Positions 47,433 to 54,280 of a DNA stretch of 64,000 bases are shown piece by piece. A program made the position numbers and the translations under genes. This stretch comes from Coriobacteriaceae bacterium. Lineage in GTDB: Bacteria > Actinomycetota > Coriobacteriia > Coriobacteriales > Coriobacteriaceae. The notes beneath the pieces are model-generated. The model did not search any database, was not told where the DNA came from, and saw nothing but the letters and a program-made list of their open reading frames with translations. The stretch spans positions 1 through 64,000 of the forward strand of contig CABJFQ010000010.1 of NCBI GenBank assembly GCA_902364975.1. The letters run 5' to 3'. Numbering within the stretch: the first letter of the stretch is position 1; every line of letters starts with the position of its first letter.

Positions 47433-47534
47433 TCAGTGAATAAAAACTGTCATAATTGCCGCCAGCATAGCCGCTATGACCGTCATGCCTATCGCCATGT
47501 GCAGGATGGATGCAAAAATGCCCGTGCTTGATAC
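47433..47534 (-). CDS. Possible small membrane peptide
   Basis: The gap between two methyltransferases holds a frame ending GIFASILHMAIGMTVIAAMLAAIMTVFIH, a single hydrophobic helix of about 20 residues. A start could be GTG or an internal ATG; no strong ribosome site is seen. Low confidence. Confidence 0.3.
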   Translation of the reverse strand, partial: VSSTGIFASILHMAIGMTVIAAMLAAIMTVFIH

Positions 47535-47536
47535 CC

Positions 47537-48142
47537 CTACTTCCGCGCCGTGACGCAGAGCCACTTTTTCTTTTTGTGTATCTGCACCTCGTGAAAACCC
47601 GCCTGCTCCAGACATGCCTTTAATTCAATGTCCTTGTAGATGGTCATGCCGCCGATGATCTGCGTCCACCTCTCGTCCTTGTCCGTATCGCCATTGCTCT
47701 CGTTGCAGATAAGAATTGTCCCGCCTGGCTTCAGCGTCCGCCAGACCTCACGGAAGCATCGGGGCAAATCAGGCCAAAAATAGACGGTCTCAAAGGCCGT
47801 GGCGGCATCGAAGTAGCTATCCTCAAACACCATATCCGCCACACTGCCTTGCAGAACGGCGCAACGCCCCTCCTGAATTGCAATTCGGTTGAGCTTTCTA
47901 GTCTTCTCCACGCTGACGGGCGAATAGTCGACGCCCTTGACGACGCCATGCGGGCATTTTTTCAGCAGCCGTTTTATGTTCGCCCCGCCGCCGCAGCCGC
48001 AATCCAGCACCTTGGCATTTGGCGCAAGTCGTAGAAATCGAAGTCCCCACCGCGCCACAGGGCTGTGGCCCAGATTCATCATGGCAACCATAAGTTTTCC
48101 GCCGAGGCCCACGGGCTTGCGGGTGTTTTCAAAGAACGACAT
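47537..48142 (-). CDS. Class I SAM-dependent methyltransferase
   Basis: A 201-residue protein with VLDCGCGGGANIKRLLKKCP (motif I), VKGVDYSPVSVEKTRKLN (motif II) and LKPGGTILICNESNGD (post-IV). The UbiE/COQ5-type core is followed by a short C-terminal part, substrate unknown. The ATG at 48142 follows GGAGGGG and lies within the end of the preceding methyltransferase gene (14-base overlap), so they are translationally coupled. Confidence 0.85.
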   Translation of the reverse strand: MSFFENTRKPVGLGGKLMVAMMNLGHSPVARWGLRFLRLAPNAKVLDCGCGGGANIKRLLKKCPHGVVKGVDYSPVSVEKTRKLNRIAIQEGRCAVLQGSVADMVFEDSYFDAATAFETVYFWPDLPRCFREVWRTLKPGGTILICNESNGDTDKDERWTQIIGGMTIYKDIELKACLEQAGFHEVQIHKKKKWLCVTARK

Positions 48143-48758
48143 CTGGCCCCTCCGATTTCGTGCATTCCGCATAGGTCAACGGGAACGAGGCCTTCAGCAC
48201 CGCGCTTTTCCGCACCGCCCAGCCGTTTTGACGCAGGAAACGCAGGTATTCCTCGCTTGTCCATCTGCTGTGGAGGGGGAATCCCGCCATACTCATGAAA
48301 AAGGCTTTTGCCTTGCCGGAAACCGAGTTCCCCGCGTGGGTGAAGGTTGGCGCGATGAGCACGCCGTCGTCCTTCAGCACCCGCCTGATTTCGTGCAGGG
48401 CCTTTTCCGGATGCGGCACTATGTGAAGTGCGTTGGACACGATCACCACTTCGAAGGACTTCTGTGCATAGGGCAGGCGGAACATATCTTGTACGGAAAA
48501 GTGCAGCTTTGCGGATTGATTGTCCCGCTTTGCTTCAAGGATCATCTTTGCAGAGGCGTCCGTAGCCTCGATGCGCGCCGCCGCATCCACGACGCTCTTT
48601 GCGATAAGCCCCGTGCCGGTAGCAACCTCCAGCACGGTCTTTGCTTTCACCACCGGCCGGATCAGCCCATACATCTTCTCATACGCCGCCCGGTCGTTTC
48701 GCATGAAACGGTCATACCGACCGGCGTTCTTGTCCCAGAAACCCTCACGTTCGTGCAT
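48129..48758 (-). CDS. Class I SAM-dependent methyltransferase
   Basis: A 209-residue protein. VLEVATGTGLIAKSVVDAA is motif I, IEATDASAKMILEAK motif II, FEVVIVSNALHIVPHPEKALHEIRRVLKDDGVLIAPTF covers IV-VI. It is the first gene of the three-methyltransferase unit. The ATG at 48758 (MHEREGFWDKNAGRYD) follows GGGGGCG. Promoter sequences probably lie in the AT-rich stretch 48780-48830. The target is unknown; resistance or natural-product tailoring are possibilities without direct support. Confidence 0.85.
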   Translation of the reverse strand: MHEREGFWDKNAGRYDRFMRNDRAAYEKMYGLIRPVVKAKTVLEVATGTGLIAKSVVDAAARIEATDASAKMILEAKRDNQSAKLHFSVQDMFRLPYAQKSFEVVIVSNALHIVPHPEKALHEIRRVLKDDGVLIAPTFTHAGNSVSGKAKAFFMSMAGFPLHSRWTSEEYLRFLRQNGWAVRKSAVLKASFPLTYAECTKSEGPDVVL

Positions 48759-48982
48759 GGCTGTCGCCCCCAAACAGTTAGAGCCATCTAACTATAACAC
48801 ACGAATCATGCAGTAAGATGAGGCTAACCTTCTTTTCTTGGCTAAGACGCATCTCTTCGGTTTTCGCTTATAACGGCGCGAATCAGATACTAGGCTGGAG
48901 CTGAAGAAGGAGCTTGGCGGACAGGTAGGTCGATACCGGTTCCCGGAACGGTGATCCAGCCAATTACACCAGGGCTCTAGTC

Positions 48983-48999
48983 ATTGAGTGGGAATAGAA
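48983..48999 (+). repeat. Direct repeat, right attachment site
   Basis: Exact 17-base copy of the guaA 3' end (46422-46438); marks the other end of the 2.5-kb island. Confidence 0.8.
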
Positions 49000-49006
49000 A
49001 ATTCCT

Positions 49007-49057
49007 TAGTTATGGGGGTATTAATTTGATTTCCTTTAGGATACACCCCCATAACTA
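49007..49057. repeat. Inverted repeat just outside the island
   Basis: TAGTTATGGGGGTAT (49007-49021) pairs with ATACACCCCCATAACTA (49041-49057), with a two-base bulge and a 19-base loop. Confidence 0.65.
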
Positions 49058-49228
49058 TATGAATTGACCTGCTGACTCCAATGAAGATTGGAGGGTAACG
49101 GCCAGGGGCGACGGCCTAGCGAGTGTTATTTTGCGAGCTATGCGCGTTGAAAGCGACCTTTCGTGGTATAAACTGCTTGCCGGAAGCCGCGGCTTTCAGA
49201 GTACGGCTTACGTGTACGTTTAACCTCC

Positions 49229-49297
49229 GTGGGCGACGGGGTGCCGCAAGGCGTAGAATATCGCCCACCTGTAGGGGCCTGCAGCGATGCGGGCCCC
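49229..49297 (+). other. Structured RNA region upstream of the toxin gene
   Basis: GTGGGCGA (49229-49236) pairs with TCGCCCAC (49261-49268), then GGGGCC-x-GCA / TGC-x-GGCCCC (49274-49297). In type III systems an antitoxin RNA with repeats and a terminator precedes the toxin gene. I do not see clear tandem repeats, so assignment as the antitoxin RNA is tentative. Confidence 0.35.
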
Positions 49298-49321
49298 ACT
49301 TCGTATGAAGAGGCGCAACCG

Positions 49322-49771
49322 GTGAGGGTCGTATCCATCTCCCAGGACTTCTTCGACCTCGTCGAGGGCGACCGCGAGCTCATGCTTAAGCACAATCTCC
49401 CCTGCATCGTGGTGGTGAGGCTGCGTTTCCGCGGAAAGCGCAGGGACTTCGCCGTGCCGCTGCATTCCAACATCGCCCCCAACGTGCCCAAAGACCAGTA
49501 CTTTGCGTTGCCACCCCGCCCCACGACGCGCCCCGGCTGTCGCCACAGCATCCACTACATCAAGATGTTCCCCATAACCAAGTCCTACCAGCGCCGCTTC
49601 AGGACCGAGGGCTCGGCCTACTACGAGACGCTCCAGCGCATCATCGACGGCAACACCAAGCGCATTGTCTCCGAGTGCCAGGCGTACCTCGACCGCTACG
49701 AGCGCGAGGGAAGGCCCCGCTTCGCCGTCGACATCGACCGTATCGTGGGGCTGCTGGAGGGCGAGAAGTAG
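49322..49771 (+). CDS. Probable type III toxin-antitoxin toxin (ToxN/TenpN/AbiQ-like endoribonuclease)
   Basis: A 149-residue protein. VRVVSISQDFFDLV, then CIVVVRLRFRGKRRDFAVPLHSNI, HSIHYIKMFPI and YYETLQRIIDGNTKRIVSEC follow the order of the ToxN/AbiQ fold: an SH3-like barrel with an AxPL(R/H)SNI-type strand, then a long helix with conserved Lys. Such toxins cut RNA and are held inactive by a repeat RNA transcribed just upstream. The GTG at 49322 follows AAGAGG; the longer frame from 49229 runs through RNA hairpins. It lies between a mobile island and other accessory genes. The fold call comes from recalled family patterns and needs a profile search. Confidence 0.6.
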   Translation: MRVVSISQDFFDLVEGDRELMLKHNLPCIVVVRLRFRGKRRDFAVPLHSNIAPNVPKDQYFALPPRPTTRPGCRHSIHYIKMFPITKSYQRRFRTEGSAYYETLQRIIDGNTKRIVSECQAYLDRYEREGRPRFAVDIDRIVGLLEGEK

Positions 49772-49795
49772 GGCACCTCGGCTCAGTCTCGAGCC

Positions 49796-49818
49796 ATGCG
49801 GAGTCGCTCCGCATTTTT
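49796..49818 (+). terminator. Terminator of the toxin gene
   Basis: ATGCGGAG / CTCCGCAT stem, TCG loop, T4 tail. Confidence 0.85.
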
Positions 49819-49988
49819 GAACGCCGCGTGTGCGTCCCAAATGCTTGAGAAACTTGAGAAACAAGCTGTGAAGTGCAGTGGCTCGCCCGTGCCCGTGCAT
49901 AGCCGTCACCATTAGCGTCTACGCGGCGTCGGCTTCAAGTGGAACTGGCCCCACTGCTGTATATGGTTTGCCTTGCTGCACATGGCGA

Positions 49989-50408
49989 TCAATGCCCGCG
50001 ATGCTTCTGCTTGCGCTTCAGCTTTCGCTGCTCGAAGCGCGCCTCCACCTCATCCGCGCGACGCTGGCTTCTTGCTTGAGCCGACTCCCGCTTCATCGCT
50101 TCCCGCTGTGCTGCGAGCGCCTGTTGTGCCTTGGTGCTCACCGCGGGCCGCTTAAGGGCTTTCGCTGCCTCGCGAGCGCGTCGCTTGGGATTCTTCGCGG
50201 GCTTGCTTGTTTCCGTGGCCTCGTCACCGAAGAACGCGAGCTTCGCCCATTTGCTTGTAACGAATTGCAGGATTTCCTCATCGGACGGTTCCGCGCCGAA
50301 GACGATGCGGGCGGCGCCGTATCTGCCGTCCTCGACATGCTCCGCCAGCCCGACCCAGAATTGGCCGTCATGATATACGGTCAGGGTGGATGACACGCTG
50401 ATCTGCAT
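49989..50408 (-). CDS. yjdF: YjdF family protein (DUF2992)
   Basis: A 139-residue protein. The N-terminal STLTVYHDGQFWVGLAEHVEDGRYGAARIVFGAEPSDEEILQFV and the highly basic C-terminal KNPKRRAREAAKALKR, STKAQQALAAQREAMK and QRKLKRKQKHRGH are the YjdF pattern. The function is unknown; the family is often controlled by a riboswitch binding azaaromatic compounds and occurs near drug-efflux genes. The ATG at 50408 follows AAAGGAGG; the extension to 50522 covers the leader RNA. Confidence 0.88.
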   Translation of the reverse strand: MQISVSSTLTVYHDGQFWVGLAEHVEDGRYGAARIVFGAEPSDEEILQFVTSKWAKLAFFGDEATETSKPAKNPKRRAREAAKALKRPAVSTKAQQALAAQREAMKRESAQARSQRRADEVEARFEQRKLKRKQKHRGH

Positions 50409-50439
50409 GGTTGGTTCCTCCTTTATGTAGATGACCATG

Positions 50440-50533
50440 CAGAGAAGGGACAACCAAGGAGGCAGGTTACTGATGCGGACTCCCGCACGCCCACGACTAC
50501 CCGACGGGGACTGTGTTTTCATCTCTGGTGGTT
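50440..50533 (-). promoter_or_regulatory. Probable yjdF riboswitch
   Basis: On the minus strand CCAGAGA (50529-50523) pairs with TCTCTG (50445-50440), closing a ~90-base domain with internal hairpins and the single-stranded-looking AGTAACCTGCC stretch. It ends ~30 bases before yjdF with the ribosome site downstream. A TACAAT box is at about 50547-50542. Assigned by position and structure; a covariance-model check is needed. Confidence 0.6.
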
Positions 50534-50580
50534 GGATTGTAGCATGAGCGAATGCGCATTGACCTCGCTGCCGGCATGCT

Positions 50581-50805
50581 GTGACTGGTCGAGGGTTTTA
50601 CCAGGAATGGGGTAAGCCGGCGCAGAAACTGCACCCTGGCGACGTGGTCAACATTGCCCCAGGGGTGAAGCACTGGCACGGAGCCGCACCCGACAGCTGG
50701 TTCTCACATCTCGCGTTGGAGGTTCTGGGCGAGGAAGCCTCCAACGAGTGGTTGGAGTCTGTGGACAACGGGGAATATCTCAAAGAGACTAACAAGGAGG
50801 CTTAA
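50581..50805 (+). pseudogene. C-terminal fragment of a cupin-domain protein
   Basis: The frame GRGFYQEWGKPAQKLHPGDVVNIAPGVKHWHGAAPDSWFSHLALEV is the second half of a cupin of the mandelonitrile-lyase-like group (PGVKHWHGA carries the His ligands). The first half is missing: upstream is the yjdF leader and a stop. The downstream end lies 14 bases before a duplicated sirtuin fragment, so it is a scar from rearrangement. Confidence 0.75.
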
Positions 50806-51538
50806 ATACCTTCGCCGTCCGCGCCACCGAGAGCAGTGCGCCCAAATCGGCCTGGATCGCCCCTGCCTTGCTTCCAAGCTGCAGCGGAGCCGAGCCGCCC
50901 GAGATGTTTACGCTCAAAAGGTGCGCATCCGGCAGCTTTGCGGCCATGCTCCAGAACGGGAGCGTGATGATGCCCGGGGTCATCTCGCCCACGCCGAGCT
51001 CCAGCAACAGCACGCGGCGATCGCTGCGCTCGCGCACGAAGCGCTCGTATCGTCCGAGGCTCTCGCGCCATGCCGCACCCTGCAGAAACGTGTCGTCGCG
51101 CACCCACGGCACGAGCTGCCAGCCGCAGTGCGGGCATCGGGGGACGTCCTCGCTGCGGACCTCGAACCCCGCCATGCCCGCGAGCATGCGCTCGACGTAG
51201 GGGCTCGCATCGAAGAGCTCGTCGCAGCATGGCTGCTTGCATTGAAGGTGCGCGAAGCTTCCCTGATAGTTGCAGATCCTCTCGGTGGGAAACGTCTTCT
51301 CGACTTGGGTGTCCACATTGGTGCTCAGGATGAAGTAGTCCTTATGGCCGATGAGGGACCGTAGGTCGAGATAGGGCTGCGAGGCCAGCTCGCGCAGCAT
51401 GAAGTCGATGTATCGCGCATAGTATGCCCATTGCTGCTCGAGGCTGGGGTAGAGGTGGTAGAAGCCGTCGAAAAGGCTCTTGACTACTTTCGATTGATGC
51501 TCAGTGCCCATTGTATTCGCTACGATTAAACTCGGCAC
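50789..51538 (-). pseudogene. Truncated copy of a SirTM-like sirtuin gene (sirC')
   Basis: Bases 50819-51483 match 54296-54960 of the intact sirtuin gene at about 99% with no gaps (offset 3477). The N-terminal NAD-binding segment (GIGSGMSSAAG in the intact copy) is missing and replaced by unrelated sequence, so the 249-residue product should not bind NAD normally. The zinc cysteines (KQPCC, CPHCG) and STNVDTQ remain. It is the left remnant of a second copy of the sirtuin locus. Confidence 0.85.
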
Positions 51539-51568
51539 AGGGGGTACTGGTTTTCCGTGCGAAAACGC

Positions 51569-51664
51569 TCATGCCGCTAAATTGAGCGACCGCCTGTACT
51601 GCAGCGGGATCATCCGCCCGAGCGGTCCCTTAATCCGTCGCCCGTTGCGCCAATCGGCAGAAGC
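51569..51664 (-). pseudogene. C-terminal remnant of an IS3-family transposase
   Basis: A minus-strand frame ending GRMIPLQYRRSLNLAA, preceded by WRNGRRIKGPL, matches the end of IS3/IS150-type integrase-core transposases (WYNxxRIKxxLGxxSPxxYRxSLGLAA). Only about 30 codons remain. It lies between the truncated sirtuin gene and the radical SAM pair. Confidence 0.65.
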
Positions 51665-51710
51665 CACGCGTGGACGCTAATCGCTCGAGCGAATCGTCGT
51701 CGGTTTCCGT

Positions 51711-52619
51711 TTAACGATTTCTTTTTCCGCTATTATCTGACCCTCGGACTTCCTCGTGATAGAAGTAGTCCACGATCACCGGATGCCCCTGGGGGACTCT
51801 GCCATAAGGCATTTCGTTGTCCACAAAGGGGCAATCGTACTTCTTGGCCATTTCCTCGGCTTTTACTTCAAGCGCTTCAAAATAGCTACGGTTGCGCTTG
51901 TTATAGATCTCATCGTAAAGCGGTACGAGATTGGGATGTTTCTCGGCGATATAATCCAGGATCGCTTTTTTGAAACCACCCCGAAGATTGAGATTTTCGA
52001 GCCAAAACAAATCGCACCGATCTTTTACTCGCTCAAAAATCATCTCAAAATCCGTGATGCCGGGAAATACCGGGGACACGAAGCAGACCGTACGGATACC
52101 TTCGTCATACACCTGCTTCATAGCAGCGATACGACGCTCGATGCTCGACGCGGAGTCCATATCGTTCTTGAAGTTCTCATCCAGCGTGTTGATCGACCAT
52201 GAAACGGTCACTCGTCCAAGCCTCTTCAGCAGATCGATATCCCGTACCACAAGATCGGACTTTGTGCAGATCAGAATATCTGCATCGCTGCCAATCAGCT
52301 GCTCCAGGAGTTTCTTGGTATTCCCGAATCGCTCCTCCTGTGGATTGTAGCCATCCGTCACAGAACCGATAACCACCCGCTGTCCAGCGTATTTCTTCGG
52401 ATTCTTGATTTCCGGCCAATGCTTCACATCAAGAAAGGTGCCCCATTCCTCCTTGTGTCCGGTAAAGCGCTTCATAAAGGAGGCATAGCAATACTTGCAG
52501 GCATGCGTGCAGCCTACATAGGGATTGACCGAGTAGCCGCCTACCGGCAGGCTGGACTTGGTCATGATGTTCTTTGCTTCCACCTCATTGATGAGGATTC
52601 CATCGATCACTTCTGCCAT
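51711..52619 (-). CDS. Radical SAM mobile pair protein A
   Basis: A 302-residue protein. NPYVGCTHACKYCYASF gives the CxxxCxxC cluster motif of radical SAM enzymes, and VIGSVTDGYNPQEERFGNTKKLLEQL follows, as in the SplB-like/rSAM mobile-pair group. The ATG at 52619 follows GGAGG and overlaps the end of partner B by 13 bases. Such A-B pairs travel together in mobile DNA of gut Firmicutes and Actinomycetota, commonly with a MarR regulator, which is absent here. The reaction is unknown. Confidence 0.85.
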   Translation of the reverse strand: MAEVIDGILINEVEAKNIMTKSSLPVGGYSVNPYVGCTHACKYCYASFMKRFTGHKEEWGTFLDVKHWPEIKNPKKYAGQRVVIGSVTDGYNPQEERFGNTKKLLEQLIGSDADILICTKSDLVVRDIDLLKRLGRVTVSWSINTLDENFKNDMDSASSIERRIAAMKQVYDEGIRTVCFVSPVFPGITDFEMIFERVKDRCDLFWLENLNLRGGFKKAILDYIAEKHPNLVPLYDEIYNKRNRSYFEALEVKAEEMAKKYDCPFVDNEMPYGRVPQGHPVIVDYFYHEEVRGSDNSGKRNR

Positions 52620-53296
52620 GTTCTCTGCACCTCCAGCACTCTTTCGAATTCTTCCGGCAATTCCTGAATCATGTTTTCGTCCCCTATGACAGAGACGAGG
52701 TCTTCCTTCATAAACATTGGAATGCCAAGCGCGTGCGCCTGGTCCGTCAAAGACCATGCCCACTCCGGTTCCGTATGAACCTTCCTGCTCTGCGCCCCGG
52801 TCATGGTACCGACGACGATCCAGTTGATTCCGGAAAGGTCGACCGTACCGGGATCGTCGAATAGCGGCTCAAAAGTAACGAAGAAGTGATTTGCTTTGAC
52901 GTTTTTCCGAAGGGCGTCGATACGCCACAGCTCCGCTTTCCTCGTCACCGTAACGCCGAACCATGCGTTTTCCAGGTCGGTATCTAAATCCAGCAAATCG
53001 GGTCTCTTGGTCAGGAACAGGAACTGATGCTGTGGATTCTCATGGATCTTTGCAAGTACCTCGTCTCGCCATTCCAGCTTCCACCCGGAGAGATCGCTCA
53101 TGCCGGTAAGGAGAAAGTTCTGCGGGCGTTTCTTTTCCATCATCTTGAGCTTGCTCGGGAAGAACGCAGGATCAGCGAAGTCGTCAATCATATGCCAACG
53201 TTTCACATTGTTACGGGCATAGCAATATGGACACCCCACCGTGCAGCCGATGACGATATTCATATTCTGAATCTGATTTTTGATGCAGATGCTCAT
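52607..53296 (-). CDS. Radical SAM mobile pair protein B
   Basis: A 229-residue protein with NIVIGCTVGCPYCYARN (CxxxCxxC) near residue 18 and a phage Gp37/Gp68-like pattern FLFLTKRPDLL, WFGVTVTRKAELWRIDALRK and HFFVTFEPLFDDPG. Its ATG overlaps the stop of the truncated sirtuin gene sirA' as ATGA, so it is translationally coupled to that gene and transcribed from the sirtuin/TetR control region. Codon use is more AT-rich than in the sirtuin genes. Function unknown; works with protein A. Confidence 0.85.
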   Translation of the reverse strand: MSICIKNQIQNMNIVIGCTVGCPYCYARNNVKRWHMIDDFADPAFFPSKLKMMEKKRPQNFLLTGMSDLSGWKLEWRDEVLAKIHENPQHQFLFLTKRPDLLDLDTDLENAWFGVTVTRKAELWRIDALRKNVKANHFFVTFEPLFDDPGTVDLSGINWIVVGTMTGAQSRKVHTEPEWAWSLTDQAHALGIPMFMKEDLVSVIGDENMIQELPEEFERVLEVQRTWQK

Positions 53297-53493
53297 AACG
53301 CCTGCCTACCTGCCTCTCCCGTAAACACGCAATCAGCTTCCCCCACCTTTCGGGCAAAAGCCTCGATATCTTGCTTGCAAGCAGCAGGCTCGCAATCGCT
53401 CAAATCGTATGACGTGCCGCCGTTTCGATAGACGGCCCGATGGGAAAACGATCGGCTGACAAGCCCGATGCCGAGCTTCTCGCACAGGGTCAT
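53293..53493 (-). pseudogene. N-terminal fragment of a SirTM-like sirtuin gene (sirA')
   Basis: A 66-residue product aligned with the start of the protein from 55819-56784: LVSRSFSHRAVYRNGGTSYDLSD versus LTNRSFSLHAAYRSGSTPYELSD, and EADCVFTG versus EADCVLVG. Similarity stops within the first NAD-binding strand, and five codons later a stop overlaps the start of radical SAM protein B. AAAGGGAG precedes the ATG. It survives as a leader cistron. Confidence 0.85.
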
Positions 53494-53502
53494 CCGTGCT
53501 CC

Positions 53503-53541
53503 CTTTCAGCTATAAAAAACAGGTGTCTATAAACAGTATCC
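53503..53541. promoter_or_regulatory. TetR/sirtuin control region, copy 2
   Basis: A 39-base block nearly identical to 56795-56833, containing ACAGGTGTCTATAAA and TATAAA-like boxes, in the same position between divergent genes. Confidence 0.65.
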
Positions 53542-53636
53542 TTGTTGATTTTCGCAGGGGCAATGAACAAACGCGTGCACCTGTCGATAAACGAACAGCT
53601 ACTGGACATTGTCAAACGACTCAGATTGGAGAGGCG

Positions 53637-54197
53637 ATGGGAGAAACCAAGATCGACCGCCGGCGGCGCTACACCCTCTCGGTCATACAGGAGGCGTTCT
53701 TCGCGCTGCTGGCCGAGGTCGGCTTCGCGAAGATGACGGTGGCGGACATCTGCCGCCGCGCCGAGATCAACCGGGGAACGTTCTATCTGCATTACGAGGA
53801 TAAGTACGCGCTGCTCGATGCGCTTATCGACGAGGCATTGGCAGCGGCTCCCCCGCTTGAGGGGGTTGAATCGGCAACGCTTTGCCAGCGTCCGCCGGCA
53901 GACGACGATTATCGCCTGCTTTATTCGGACAGCGACGCATACGCTCGCGTAGCCCAGCGCGTCATAGAACGCGGAGCGGAGCAGATGGTTCCCTGGGTCA
54001 TGGAGAAAACAGGGCTTTCACGCGAAGACGCCTTCCTGCTCTTCGTCCACAACGTCCAGGGCAATCTGGCCGTCAACCGCCTGCTCGGCTGGAGACGAGG
54101 TCCCGAGTTCGCCCATGCCCAGGAGCTGCTCAACGCCTATTCCGAAGGGGGCTTACTGGCGGTATCCGCTCTTCGCGATTCCGATAACCCATCGTGA
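53637..54197 (+). CDS. TetR family regulator, copy 2
   Basis: A 186-residue regulator. The N-terminal HTH is IQEAFFALLAEVGFAKMTVADICRRAEINRGTFYLHYEDKYALLDALIDE (about 18-66); the ligand domain is about 80-175. It is roughly 84% identical in protein to the regulator at 56928-57488 and of the same length. TTGGAGAGG precedes the ATG. It is divergent from sirA' and the radical SAM pair, which it probably controls through the block at 53503-53541. Confidence 0.9.
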   Translation: MGETKIDRRRRYTLSVIQEAFFALLAEVGFAKMTVADICRRAEINRGTFYLHYEDKYALLDALIDEALAAAPPLEGVESATLCQRPPADDDYRLLYSDSDAYARVAQRVIERGAEQMVPWVMEKTGLSREDAFLLFVHNVQGNLAVNRLLGWRRGPEFAHAQELLNAYSEGGLLAVSALRDSDNPS

Positions 54198-54280
54198 CCT
54201 GCGATTCAGGAATACCAGCCTCCGAGCCCTCTCGTTCGGAGGCTGCGACTAAAACCTCATTGCGCGTCTACCGCTCCGCG

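Larger units (their letters stand above)
48774..49228. other. Intergenic region at the right island end
   Basis: Apart from the right direct repeat and a hairpin, 48880-48945 contains a short frame ending ELKKELGGQVGRYRFPER that looks like the C-terminal remnant of a lost gene. No intact gene is seen. No integrase gene is found in the island. Confidence 0.4.

Noticed and set aside
46439..48982. Integrase within the guaA island
   Set aside because: All coding capacity is used by three methyltransferases; no tyrosine or serine recombinase motifs are seen.
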